NCBI GenBank assembly: GCA_016801845.1
Contig: CM028906.1
Location: 12,528,501-12,592,500 of the forward strand
Source of the DNA: Polydactylus sextarius
Lineage: Eukaryota; Chordata; Actinopteri; Polynemidae
DNA: 64,000 nt
Direction of reading: 5' to 3'
Shown: piece by piece, positions 12,640 to 23,474 of the stretch
Position numbering within the stretch: the first letter of the stretch is position 1
Layout of the letters: every line of letters starts with the position of its first letter
Position numbers and translations under genes: made by a program
The notes under the pieces: model-generated
Databases searched by the model: none
Told to the model about the DNA's origin: nothing
The model's input: only the letters and a program-made list of their open reading frames with translations

Positions 12640-13060
12640 TTGGAGACACAGTGGGAGCTCTGCTTGACTTGCTGCATCTTGTCTGGGCCAGTGGGTAATG
12701 GCTGATATCCGCTCAACCCCCTCCCCTCCCATCTTACTTGACCAGAGCCAAGTCGCTGCCTTGGCCCCTTCTCACTGCAAACAGCCCACCATCAACCCAG
12801 GCCAAATGGGTCTAATTCTAGGTGATGCATTTAGCGCATGAATTAGCTTGCAGACCTACAGCTGTGTCCCTGACACTCAAGACAAGACCGTTGGGGCGTC
12901 TCATGAGCATAATTAACCCTTTCATTATGGAAATAAGCAAAAACATTTTGAATAATTGTGGCATGCTAGATTGGCAAGGAGGATTAAAGCAGATGTGGCG
13001 GTGTGCTTGGCTGACTTTGGACTGTCCATTTCACCATAGCCAGAGATGATGACACTCAGT
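12640..13060. promoter_or_regulatory. Candidate conserved non-coding block
   Basis: This block is more complex and GC-richer than its surroundings and contains no repeat. It has several homeodomain-type cores (CATGAATTAGC, GCATAATTAACC, TTCATTATGG). No splice-flanked frame is convincing; the open frame at 12822-13049 looks incidental. In vertebrates such islands in gene-poor DNA are often enhancers. Conservation cannot be tested here, so the call is inference. Confidence 0.3.
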
Positions 13061-13064
13061 GATC

Positions 13065-13940
13065 AGGGACCTTGAAACAAGCGACAAAAACAATACATAA
13101 TGGTTCAAGGATAAGGAAGCATATTCAGGAGGAAATGGTTCCCACCAAGGTCTCTCTACTTGCTCATCTCATTTCTCCGCATTCACTACTGAATTGTAAG
13201 TTTGAAAGAAAAATAAAATGACACTGTCAGGCAGAATATTTCATCCCTTTAACAGAAGGTAAAGTCATTTTAAGGGATGTGCTGTAACACCCTAGAAAAA
13301 TAGGAAGTGTGGTCTCAGTTGATATAAAAATTACTTTGAAAAGAAAACATTTCTGAGACCCTGATGTTAGCTAAAATAGAAGACTACTGGTGGTACCTTG
13401 GAATCTATGCAGCAGACAGTAGAAAATAACAGGTCAAGAATTCAACCGCCAGCATATCAAAGTGTAATGCTTAGGCGGCACTTGTAGATGTCTGATATTG
13501 GATGCCAGATTCAGTGTGAAGGGTACAGGCTCACTCTTTCAACCACTTGTAAAGAATCTTATGGATCTTTCATGCTGAATCAGCATTAAGTTGTTCAAGC
13601 GTTGATAAATTGAAGTGATTATCAAAGTGCTTTGTACACATCAAACCCAACAGGACCAAAGAACAAGTGAATGTCATGAGGACGATATCAATGGAGCTAT
13701 CTGTGTCCCACATCTGAAGTCTCCAATAAATACTCACAACATGATGCATTTTAACAAACTGGAAGTAAATATCTATACTATCTGATAGACTTCCATAAAA
13801 TTTTGTGCAGACATTCATATTGTTGAATTTGGCACATACATGAATAAGTTGTAATTTAAATTATATGTTTTGGTCTATGTGGTTTGGCTTACAATCAAAT
13901 ATCCAAACAATCAAACCGATATTTGTTTACAAAGTGGCTT
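13065..13940. other. Non-coding stretch, nothing recognised
   Basis: AT-rich single-copy-looking sequence. No gene, RNA or repeat family is recognised. Confidence 0.6.
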
Positions 13941-13954
13941 TTTTGTATATTCTA

Positions 13955-14035
13955 TGTTAGCATGACAGCATTGTCATTATGAGTATTATAGCATGCTGAC
14001 ATTTGCCTTTAGCTCCAAGCAAAACCCTTAATCTT
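13955..14035 (+). repeat. Fragment of a common dispersed fish repeat
   Basis: TTAGCATGACAGCATTGTCA, GTATTATAGCATGCTGACAT and TTTAGCTCCAAGCAAA match the 3' part of a repeat I know from percomorph genomes, with its recurring TTAGCATG and TAGCTCAAAGCA motifs. Larger copies of the same family lie at 17169-17655 and, inverted, at 30480-31850. Confidence 0.6.
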
Positions 14036-14039
14036 GTTA

Positions 14040-14365
14040 CATTAGTGATATAATGTGTTAAGTATATTAAAACTTTAACAAGCTCTAAGATAGTAATAAA
14101 TCATCTGCCAGCTCGGCATTAATATCCACCGTTCATAAGTCTTATATAAGTTTCAGCTTTCTAAAGTTAAACGCTGAACCGTTCATCCGCAGATGTAACC
14201 TATACTTTCTGAACTTACATTCAGTCCATTTTTCCATTAATTAGCTACACAGCTTATGATTTGAGAATCACAACAGAGCTGGAACCAGTCCCACCTGACT
14301 CTGAGCGAAGGTAGGGTAGGGTCAGACAGATGAAAAATAAGCATTCACACTCACATTTACTGTGA
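14040..14365. other. Non-coding stretch, nothing recognised
   Basis: AT-rich sequence between a repeat fragment and a poly-T tract. No feature is recognised. Confidence 0.6.
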
Positions 14366-14377
14366 GAGGACTTTTTA

Positions 14378-14399
14378 TTTTTTTTTTTTTTTTTTTTTT
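14378..14399. repeat. Poly-T tract
   Basis: A run of 22 T residues. A minus-strand frame through it gives a Lys-rich peptide with no meaning. Confidence 0.95.
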
Positions 14400-14647
14400 G
14401 AGATAATAAGGTTTTGTGCTCAATGCATAGAGTAAATAAGCTCTGGCTGTATAGAATTATTTTGTCTGGGTTTCCACAAGGTTTTTTTTCTCCTTTTTTA
14501 ATCTTGCTCTTGTTTTCTACCAAATGCACAGACAAATTACAACATAAACTTGAAAATGTTGTTCTGTCACAGAAATGAACTAATTAATTTGATAATGACT
14601 TTTACTTAATTCTTGAACTGAAACACTAGCTCTAGATCAGTGACTTT

Positions 14648-14668
14648 AAAAAAAAAAAAAAAAAAAAA
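14648..14668. repeat. Poly-A tract
   Basis: A run of about 21 A residues. Confidence 0.95.
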
Positions 14669-14669
14669 G

Positions 14670-15955
14670 AATACTAAATGAACCTTAAGTTAAACTCAGT
14701 TAGACTTATTGCCTTGTATTTCAGTTATTTTTTGCCATGTCTGACTGTCTGATGACAGTATCCCAACAACACAGCATCAAACTCATGTTTTACCTGTAAA
14801 CTCAGATGCGGTGCTGTACTGTATCAACCTCTTCTCTCTCCACAGGAATCAAGTTACTTGAGTTGACCTCTGATCCTGCATGTTAATCATTTATTATGCA
14901 AACGGTAGACAAATGATGGATTTATCATACTGAGCACAGTGTCAGTGACATTTATGAATGGAAAAACACAGCTGGGTGATAGCCCTTCAGCATATGTGTG
15001 TGTGTGTTGTGCATGACATGAGTGTATTTAACAGGGAGTGTGTGTGTGTATGCATATGTGTGTGTTGGAATTCAATAAGGCAGATGGGCCTTTTTAGAGT
15101 ATTATCTTTATTGCCAAAGAAAGCGTCAATCTGTTTCTCTCTTTTGCCAGCAGTGCACATCAATATGTACAGCACACATCCATTTTGCTTACATTTTCTC
15201 TATTGACTAGTCTTTGTTTTTGTTTGTTCTTTGCCTTTTTTTTTTTTGCTTTCACTGGTTACAGCCGTTGATGAAAACACAATACATCAGAACCTTTTTC
15301 ACAGCCAGGAAATGAAACTGATAAACACAACCAGGTTGCTTTCAAGTGAGAGAGAGAGGAGAACGTGTGAACCTATAGTGCAGGACTTTTACTGCAGGGA
15401 TTACTCTGTTTGGCTTGACACTGAAAGTAAGTCATGGAGCAGACAGCTTGGGCCTCGGTGGAGTAGGGAGAGAACAGAAACGATCCACCTGTAATTTGGC
15501 TCTCTAAGGGCTGGCTAAGTCAGAGCTGTGTGGATCCTAAATGACACAAGCACCTCAGCATTAAATACCATACCACTAAGTATATTCCTCCTGTTCAGTC
15601 TGACAGAAAGGATTCACACCTGTGAAGCTGAGAGCATAACATACTACATTAAGAGCAGGAGTGACATTTAAAGCAAATTTCTACTCTGTTGACGAGGATA
15701 ACACAGGAGTCGAGTTAAGTTTTATTACCAGATGTAGTTGTCATTTGATATACACTCCTGCAGCATCAACAGATGGATGTGATTTAGAGAGGAATAAGCA
15801 AATAAAATTAAACATGCGATGTGCATTGAGGAAAATATGTAGGTAAAACAACATTTCCGGACATCTAGACTCTTTCTGGAATTAATTGTATGCACTTTTC
15901 ATAGTGAAAACTCATAGATTTGTGCTTCACAGGGTTAAAAACAATACAATACAGA
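14670..15955. other. Non-coding stretch with TG tracts
   Basis: Imperfect TG tracts lie at 14993-15010 and 15036-15066, and a short T run near 15237-15248. A pyrimidine-rich CTCTTCTCTCTCCACAG at 14829-14845 looks like a splice acceptor, but the sequence after it has early stops or no good donor in any frame. No gene is supported. Confidence 0.5.
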
Positions 15956-15960
15956 ACAAT

Positions 15961-15988
15961 ACATACATACATACATACATACATACAT
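15961..15988. repeat. (ACAT)7 microsatellite, probable LINE 3' tail
   Basis: Seven perfect ACAT units. Because it lies directly 3' of the minus-strand LINE relic at 15989-16960, it may be the expanded simple-sequence tail of that element. Confidence 0.85.
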
Positions 15989-16960
15989 TCAATGACAAAA
16001 AAATTAAACAAATCACAGAATACCATCTGGGAAAGCCTGTGGATACAGGTGAGTTTTCAAGAGCTTCTTAAAGCACTTAACAGATTGTGTCGCTCTCAGA
16101 TTCTGTGGGACAGCGTTCCACAGTCTGGGTGCAGCAGACTTGAAGGCTCTGTCACCTCTCATTCTTAGTCTGGTGCAACGGACTACAAGCAGACCAAGAT
16201 CAGCAGACCTGAGTGTCTTAGGAGGAGCATATATAAGTAGCAGCTCAGATAAGTACTCAGGCGCCTGACTGTGCAGGGCTCTATAACTAAGAACATGAAT
16301 TTTAAACTGAATCCTGTAGCTAACAGGTAGCTAGTGTAGGGAAGCCAAGACAGGGGTGATATGTCAGTTTTTGGGTGATTTGGTTAACAGCCTGGCTGTG
16401 GAATTCTGCACCAGTTGAAGCAAATCTACAGAGGTTTTGCTAAGACAGACAAAGATAATTACAGCAGTCGATGCACAAAGGCATGAATGATCATTTCCAT
16501 TTCGGCATGTGACACAATAGATCTGAGTTTTTAAATGTTTCTAATGTCAAAAAAGCATGTACGGGTAAGCACGAGAATGTGTTTGTCAAAGTGCATAGCA
16601 CAGTCCAAAATAAAAGATTTCTCAGGCTTGAGTGGATATTTGACTCCAAAGACCCCATAAAGCTAGTCACCTTAGTCACCCCACAGTAGCATCAGGAAGA
16701 ACAGTCAGGACCTCAGTCTTAGCAACATTAAGCTGGAGGAAATTGTTGTCCACACTGTCATTAATTGCAAACTAGCAGTAGTATTATACATTGAGACAAT
16801 CAGTTGGGTTGAGGGTATCAGGGTTGAAAAAAAAATACTGCTGAATATCATTTGCATGCATGTAATATTGAAATACCATTAAACCTGCTTATAATATTGT
16901 CAAGAGGAAGCATATATAAAGTAAACAAGATAGGACAAAAACTGATTAAAATAAGATGTG
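15989..16960 (-). mobile_element. L2-type LINE relic: reverse transcriptase C-terminal half
   Basis: Read on the minus strand and allowing frameshifts, the segment spells successive parts of an L2-like LINE ORF2. A YMLPL-type segment comes first (about 16920), then a decayed catalytic YADD box (about 16845), then NFLQLNVAKTEV (about 16735). QLVQNSTARLLT, HITPVLASLH and LPVSYRIQFKIH follow (16420-16300), then YLSELL, RSADLGLLVVRCTRLR, GDRAF and PRLWNAVP (16240-16105), and finally KCFKKLLKTHLYP (about 16060). Stop codons and frameshifts are frequent and the 5' half with the endonuclease is absent. It is a dead, 5'-truncated copy; such truncation is normal for target-primed insertion. Confidence 0.9.
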
Positions 16961-17168
16961 TCAATAAGATAAGGTTTACATCTACCCACCACATTTCTAC
17001 ACCTGTGTTTCATATCCGGGCTTGTTGATCATTATATTACCAGTAATAATTGTAATAATCATAGTTTATACATTTAAATTACTCTCCCTGTCATCATACA
17101 TCATGCAGTTCCAAAGCTCCAGTGGCAACAAGGTCAGCTGGTTATTTAGTCGTCACATTCCAGACTGA

Positions 17169-17655
17169 AATTTCTCAACAATTATTGAATGAACTGGCCT
17201 GAAATTTGGCACAGATATCTGTGGAGCCAAAAATGTCAAGGCCTAATGATGGTGGTGATGTTTTCTCAAGCACTACAACGAGGTTGACGTTTGTGGTTTT
17301 GTGGTACATACACATACACCAAGAACATACGCAATACACAAAGAACAACTGAACAAGATGGATTTGCATGGCAGTCATGAATCCTAAAGGATGACTTTAA
17401 TTAAGAGCCATCATCAGGTAAACATTTAAATTACATTACCGTCAGCCCCTGCTGTACATTTAGTCAAGTGGTAATTTTCAAATTTTCTCAAGATGATGAA
17501 CACAGTGATGAACACAACATTAAATCTGCGAGAAGTGAGCATGTTAACTTTGTCTTTTTGAGCATGTTTACATGTTAATTGTAACATTTAGCTTAAAGTA
17601 CTGCTTTGTTTAAATCAAGTCTCACAGAGCTAGTGGCAGACTTTAGACTCATGTG
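17169..17655 (+). repeat. Common dispersed percomorph repeat, degraded copy
   Basis: The 5' part reads CTCAACAATTATTGAATGAA and CCTGAAATTTGGCACAGATA. It is followed by the CATCATCAGGTAAACATTTA segment and, near the 3' end, GAGCATGTTTACATG, AACATTTAGCTTAAAG and CTCACAGAGCTAGTGGC. These occur in the same order in a repeat I recognise from many percomorphs. The minus-strand copy at 30480-31158 shares the GAAATTTG core. No coding capacity is visible and the class is unknown to me. Confidence 0.7.
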
Positions 17656-18245
17656 ATTATTGACAACAGCTTCCCTCGTTGGTATACAAGAGTTATTGGT
17701 CTGTGCAATGTCTACTGTCTATGTCAGCTGCAAATGCAACAACTTCACTGCTGTTTGGTTAGAGGGAAATAACTCTCCCTTTCAATAGGACGTTAACAAA
17801 GATAAACACATTGTTAGACTAAAAACTGCAGTGGCAATTCAGTCTGTATAAAACAATCAATCAAAAAGAACAACAACTAAAGCAGCTTTGTAATCCATTC
17901 TCTTGTAGCTAAAGAAAGGCATTCTGGGAAATGTAGGCAATCAGTAAGATGTACAAAGACTTGTGCATTGAGGGGGCAAAAAAAGTGGTCACACCAAGAA
18001 ATTAGATTGGTAATAATTAAGAAAAAACACCACAATTTGTTCTAAAGTATCTCCTGCATAGATTATCACAGCAAGAGGAGACTTGATTAATGTTCTTCTA
18101 AAGAGAGGTCACACGTGCCTTATTGAAATAGAGAAGATTTTACACCCTGTAATCAAAATTGGAGCAGAAAACATAACATATAACTGTGTCATTTGTTGAC
18201 ACCCATGGTTTTACTGGAAAAAAAAGAACATGTTGCTCAACTCAT

Positions 18246-18270
18246 CTGTGTGTGTGTGTGTGTGTGTGTG
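18246..18270. repeat. (TG)n microsatellite
   Basis: An uninterrupted TG run. A second run lies about 90 bases downstream. Confidence 0.95.
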
Positions 18271-18358
18271 GTGCTGAATATTTGCTCATATGAATTTGTA
18301 GAAGCTTGAGTGAATGTGTGTGTGCATGTGTAAGCATGCGGTTGTGTTTGTGCATGTC

Positions 18359-18381
18359 TGTGTGTGTGTGTGTGTGTGTGT
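18359..18381. repeat. (TG)n microsatellite
   Basis: An uninterrupted TG run. With 18246-18270 it frames an imperfect TG-rich segment. Confidence 0.95.
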
Positions 18382-20007
18382 TGAACAGATAAAATGTTCC
18401 CAGGCAGAAAATGAATCTTGAATATGCATTAACACATTTTACTGCATAACATCACCGGGACTCTGCGCCAATGGCTCAGGCTAAATAAAGCCTGTGACTG
18501 ACCCTGGGACAAGCTGGAGCTAAGGTCAAGTCACATCACATTTATTTTTAGAGCTCTGCGTTTGTCTCAGAGCAGTTCACCGAAGAACAAAGGGAGCAGG
18601 AGATATATTTGGTGGCATTCTGCTAAATAAACGTGTGAGCCTGCTCTGCTTTAAGAAACAAAGCAGGTAAGACTTCTGTTGAAACACTGATATTGTGCAA
18701 AATAATGACATCATATTCTGTGAGGTACTGCAGATATAAGTGTAGTCTAACCTGCAATGCACAGCGCGTATGTGTGTAAAATAATCACTATATCGCAATA
18801 GTATTTTTTTTTTTAAACAATGTATATGTGTCAGTCGTGTCATACTGTTACATTTATAAAATAACTTAGCTCAAATCTGCAAAAGGCTTATCAAACACTT
18901 CAATCAGAGAAAGAAAATGAAGACGTTATGGCTTGTTGGATACTGTGACCATGAAACGAGGTTTAAATCAGAGCGTTCCAACACACTTCTGTAGCAGTCA
19001 TGCATCAACGTTTTCAACACCAACGTGAGAAAAAAAAAAAAAAAGAAAGAAACAAGGTGAACCTTGAAAAATACTCAGTGGTAGATATGTAGTTCATGCA
19101 GTTATAAAATGCCAGTTATTTTAGTAGATTTAAATGGATGATGAGGAAATAGTATTTATGCAGGAGCAGCCATGATCATGATTTTATCAAGCAATAAAAT
19201 CAATTTATTTATTTATTAAATTGATACTTAAATATTTTTGTGTCGTCTTATTCTTCAGAGACTTCTGAAGATTATGTTGATCAGAGTCCCAAAATTGGAT
19301 TAATTAAAACTTACAATTTTGCTTTTTTTACTTTTACTTTCATTTATAAACTTATATAGATACAAATATTTGCTTAGCTTAAAAGTTTCATATTCACATT
19401 CATACTAGACAGTAACCAGTAACCACCCACCTCCCATCAATTAAAGCAACACAAATAAAGTTCTGATGTAATAGAAGGCATTTCCAACATCTACCTATAG
19501 TTGCAGTCCACAGTCTACAAAGAGCAGACAAAACATCTCAAAACAATCTTGCGTTAGATAAACCATAGAGCACAGTGAAGACGTCAACAACAAATCATCA
19601 AGTGGAGAAGATACGGCACAACACTGATATTACAATTGGATGTCTCCAGCACTGATGAAATGACAAAAGAAAAACTGGTCGACAAGGCTGCCAAGAAATT
19701 GACATCAACACAAAAGGAGCTGAGGATATTTTGGACCAGTATTGGTTGAGTACTACATGTGACAACAAACAACTGTATTCTTCATACGTCTGGGTAAAGG
19801 AGGGGTAAATGGCGAAATGAAAGTCTTTTCTCATGAAGAAAAACAACTAAATCTACCTGAATTTTGCATCAAAAGTTTTGTGAAAAGCATCTGGGAGAAA
19901 GCCATAATTGGAAAAGTAATGTACAAAGGGCTAAAAAACAAACAAATAAACAAACATACCATACTCCCAGTGGAAACTGGTGTTGGGAGCATAAGTCTTT
20001 GAGGCTG

Positions 20008-20029
20008 TTTTTTTTTTTTTTTTTTTTTT
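20008..20029. repeat. Poly-T tract
   Basis: A run of 22 T residues. Confidence 0.95.
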
Positions 20030-20218
20030 CAGTTGCAACTCAGGCTGTAGTCAAGTTGGAGGAATATGAACAGTTGTAAATAGCAGTTAATTTTGGCATA
20101 AAACCTTCAAGCATTGTCAGGAAGGCTGAAGATGTGGAGGAATTTCACCTTTCAATACAAAAACAAATTAGTACAAAACTAAACAATTAGTGTAGTGGTC
20201 TGGACTGACACCACATTA

Positions 20219-20224
<6 letters not shown>

Positions 20225-20256
<32 letters not shown>

Positions 20257-20276
20257 GATCTGAAATCATTTTTTTC
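20225..20276. repeat. (AT)n tract followed by a small hairpin
   Basis: About 13 AT units run into AAAAAATGAT-CTGAA-ATCATTTTTT, a 10-bp stem with a 5-base loop. Confidence 0.85.
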
Positions 20277-20516
20277 ATCGAATATATTTAATTTAATTGT
20301 TTATATGCTGCTTATAAATTCTACATAAGATGGTTAAACACGTTTTTCATATATGTGTTCATATAGACACAATGAGCTGTAGAAATAAACAGAAAACAAT
20401 TATGGTAACAGAAGTTTGGATACTAACCCTGGTTAGAGTCATTTGGATTAAATGGTTATTTTGATTATTTTTATATGCTCACAAACAAACCTCCAAACAA
20501 TTGCACCCAAGCAACT

Positions 20517-20523
20517 GTTTTTT

Positions 20524-20554
<31 letters not shown>

Positions 20555-20613
20555 CCCACAGAGAAGCAGCTCAAAAAACAAACAAAAAAAAAAGAAAAAA
20601 AGAAAAAAAAAAC
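20517..20613. repeat. T-rich (TTTTG)n arm and A-rich arm
   Basis: A T/TTTTG-rich tract (20517-20555) is followed about 16 bases later by an A-rich tract with AAAC, AAAG and AAAAAG units (20572-20613). The arms are roughly complementary and could fold into a long imperfect hairpin. Two oppositely oriented poly-A tails would also explain it. Confidence 0.8.
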
Positions 20614-20619
20614 AGTCAA

Positions 20620-21790
20620 GTTAACAAGTAAACAATAGAGAGAAAGGGAAAAAAGAAGATCATTTACTTGTATGCTGTTGACAGAGGGCTAAGGGGTTAT
20701 AAATACAAGAGGGTATGTCTGCCTGCTACTGCCTCTAATAAACACCACTGTTTGTCTCCCTTTTACGCAATTAACAGCTGTTTTGATCTGGGTGTTTTTA
20801 CTTTCATCTGCTGTCAGTAATGAGACGCAAACTCCTGATACACTCTCCATCTCTGAACTCCAGAGACCACTTCTGACAGAGAAAAACAGAAACATCACAC
20901 CGACCGCACATAAGGAAAGAGAGAAAGCACAAGAGTTGGAAAGTGACAGAGAGAAAGAAAAAAAAAAACAAATAGATAACATGGAGATGATAGGGTATCT
21001 CAGCGGGAGGTAAAAGCTTGGTTTCATATAAAACAAGGCAGCGCTGTCATCTGCCCTCTATGCTGCTGTAGATGATATTATTATTAATTTACAGGAACAT
21101 GGCACCCTGTTGGTGCCAGAACTATAATGTGTGTATTGGAGTGCATGTTGTGAACATAGGGTGTTATGGCTGTGGTTACTGTCTCACTGCAGGTTGGAGT
21201 ACTGACAGTGTGAGTGTTCTCTAAATAGAAACACTTCAATAGAACACTTGTATCTTTCATATTACTGTAAGTTTAAAGGACAAGTGTTTATGATTCACTG
21301 GCTTCTCATGATGAGTTTACATACTACTGACTAAAAACTATGTGAGAAAAGCTATAATGGCCTTCAGGTAAGATAAAAGCACAAAATACTTAGTTACTTA
21401 GTTTCAGGTGATGATACACAAGTTAAAACATGATTTTGGATATTATATCCAATTTCTCCCTAATGCTACACATGAAATGAGAAGATCTGTAAAGTGTGTG
21501 TTTTAATTTGATGAATTATGACATTTAGATAAGAAGATATGTGTCAAAGACATCCAGATTGCTGTGTAACACATTAATGAAATTTAACACATAAGTGAAA
21601 CATGGAACATATGATATATACATGCTTATTATATTTAATTAAATCCCTGTTATATACTGACTCTTTGGAGCTGTGGTCAGTTATGGCTCCCATTCTATCA
21701 ACAGTAGCAGGAAGCTTTTAGTGCCCCATAGCACAGTGGACCAAGAAGCCAATGTCTCCCGCAAGCTAAGGAGGAGTTGTGTTTGCCGCA
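20620..21790. other. Non-coding stretch, nothing recognised
   Basis: Mixed sequence with overlapping short frames on both strands at about 20690-21040 that share no family resemblance. A purine-rich part with GAAAGAGAGAAAG lies near 20910-20970. No gene is supported. Confidence 0.5.
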
Positions 21791-21794
21791 CTAG

Positions 21795-22105
21795 CTCAGT
21801 GCCATGAGGGGAAGAGAGCGCAATGACCTGTCATCCAGTCCATCATCACAGGAAATGTAAGATCTTTCTTCAACAAGATGGACGAGCTGGCGACGCTAAC
21901 CCTGCTCCAGAGGGACTACCGACAGTGCAACATCATAGTGTTTATGGAGCTAAGCTATGCTGTGATCCATGCAGACTCACTCACTAGTCTGTATAGCTTC
22001 TACAGTGAAAGGCTGCTCCACCCAAAATTTGTGAACATGAGCTATGGCAGACCACTCCTTCCTGCAGCTGTAGACTCTATAATCAGCATCACTCCCAGCT
22101 GACAC
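21795..22105 (+). mobile_element. Internally deleted CR1/Rex1-type LINE relic
   Basis: A 74-codon frame starting at 21878, extended upstream in phase, encodes the start of a LINE endonuclease: IITGNVRSFFNKMDELATL, then RDYRQCNIIVFME. This is the region that reads ANVRSLxNKxDEL...CFTETWL in fish elements. It then passes directly into residues typical of the extreme C terminus of the same protein: RLLHPKF, then LLPAAV. Everything between (rest of endonuclease, all reverse transcriptase) is missing. It is non-functional. The joined ends suggest a deletion derivative or a template-jump product, not ordinary 5' truncation. Confidence 0.8.
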
Positions 22106-22359
22106 ATACAACAAACTCTAAAGACTATATAACTCTTTTTAATGAAATATTTTAATAGGTTTTGTGCTCCGTATTTGACCTCTCTGCTGCTGCAATTGTA
22201 AAATTTCCCAACTGTGGGACATATTAGAGGAATGTGAATTTGAATTCGAATACTATTACTTGTTTTAGTAGGAGTATCACTCTGATGTGGTGAATCCACA
22301 TATTATACTGTATAGAATACGTTAAGTGTAAGATACTCATATCATAATACAACAAGATC

Positions 22360-22366
22360 TCATTTA
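22360..22366. repeat. Left 7-bp target duplication of the long-TIR element
   Basis: TCATTTA lies immediately before the terminal CAACCCAGTC. It is identical to 25195-25201. Confidence 0.8.
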
Positions 22367-22417
22367 CAACCCAGTCTCATCCCAAAACGTAAGAAAAATT
22401 ACATTGGTCCATTTGGC

Positions 22418-22471
22418 AAAACATGACAGCTCTACAATATTGGGTTGTAAATTGTGGAACTGTCACATTTT
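22418..22471. repeat. Subterminal hairpin in the left arm
   Basis: Arms 22418-22438 and 22451-22471 pair at 17 of 21 positions around a 12-base loop. It starts 51 bases from the element tip. Confidence 0.75.
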
Positions 22472-23448
22472 GTTCTTCAATTCATTCTCTTTTACCTGTG
22501 TCTATGTCACGTGACAATCAAGTGTCTGTCTGTGAGAACTAATCAATATGGCTGACATTCTTTACAATACAATTTTGGTGAAAAATGCAATATTTTAAGA
22601 TAGTTTCAGCATTATTTTGAATTTTTATGACATTTCTAGTGAGAAATATGTACTTTCAGTTTATGCATTATCAGAGTCTTTCTTCACTGAGTGTATATTA
22701 TGTGTAGTTTATTAGTTAACAAGGAGGTTTTTTCAGACCTCACTAGAAACCCATGGATGGGGTTACATTTGCATTGCGTTGCGTTTGCGTCTTACATGTC
22801 GTTTCTGTTTATATGACAGGATCGACTATAGACAGAATTAGACGGTCTGCCACATTCCCAGCATCTAAATCTAATCAGTTCGCAAACATATTCATATTGA
22901 GTCAAACTGATTGGGCCATTTCACGCCAACAGTGCGACTACACAGATTACAACAAGTTTACAAAAGTGTCTTGAGTTCATGATTTGGGTGAACTTCTGTA
23001 TTATGTATTAATATAAAGTAGACAAACAACATTTACTGTGTGAAATCACCAATCAACTCACTTGTCCTACTAATTATTATTGGCATCACCTACTCATTGA
23101 GACACTGGTAATAACATTAGGTTATACTAATTCAGTCAGTCAGTTTTTGATTCTATTTACATTTTGTTCAAGTCTTTGTCCACTGTGTTTCTCTCTAGGT
23201 GCATTTATTTGCACCTAAACCTTTTAAATCATCTCTGGTCTTTGACTTCTGCCCTTTACCATCAATGCATCAGTGTGACTGGTGCGACAAACCCTCACTT
23301 TAATAAACCAGTGAGGCCACGATAGCTCCAACTCACACAATGACATAATATATGCATTACGCATGCTGTGTTTAGCCCTCCAAGCTTCCCCCAGTTTTCC
23401 TCTCCCTATACCCTATTTTCCTATGCTCTTTATTATTACTTCTATGAC

Positions 23449-23474
23449 TTTATTATTACTACTACTACTACTAC
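23449..23474. repeat. (TTA/ACT)n microsatellite
   Basis: TTATTATTAC is followed by ACTACTACTACT at the 3' edge of the minus-strand LINE relic. Confidence 0.8.

Larger units (their letters stand above)
17660..20224. other. Non-coding stretch with TG, A and T tracts
   Basis: TG microsatellites lie at 18246-18270 and 18359-18381, an A run near 19029-19044, and a T run at 20008-20029. A block at about 19440-19960 is less AT-rich and has several short open frames on both strands, none with recognisable content. No gene is supported. Confidence 0.5.

Noticed and set aside
12359..12716. Two long minus-strand frames with His-Thr runs
   Set aside because: The core is the (TG)n microsatellite at 12399-12442; the remainder has no recognisable content.
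14829..14900. Exon after the acceptor-like CTCTTCTCTCTCCACAG
   Set aside because: All frames stop early or lack a donor; the pyrimidine tract is probably chance.
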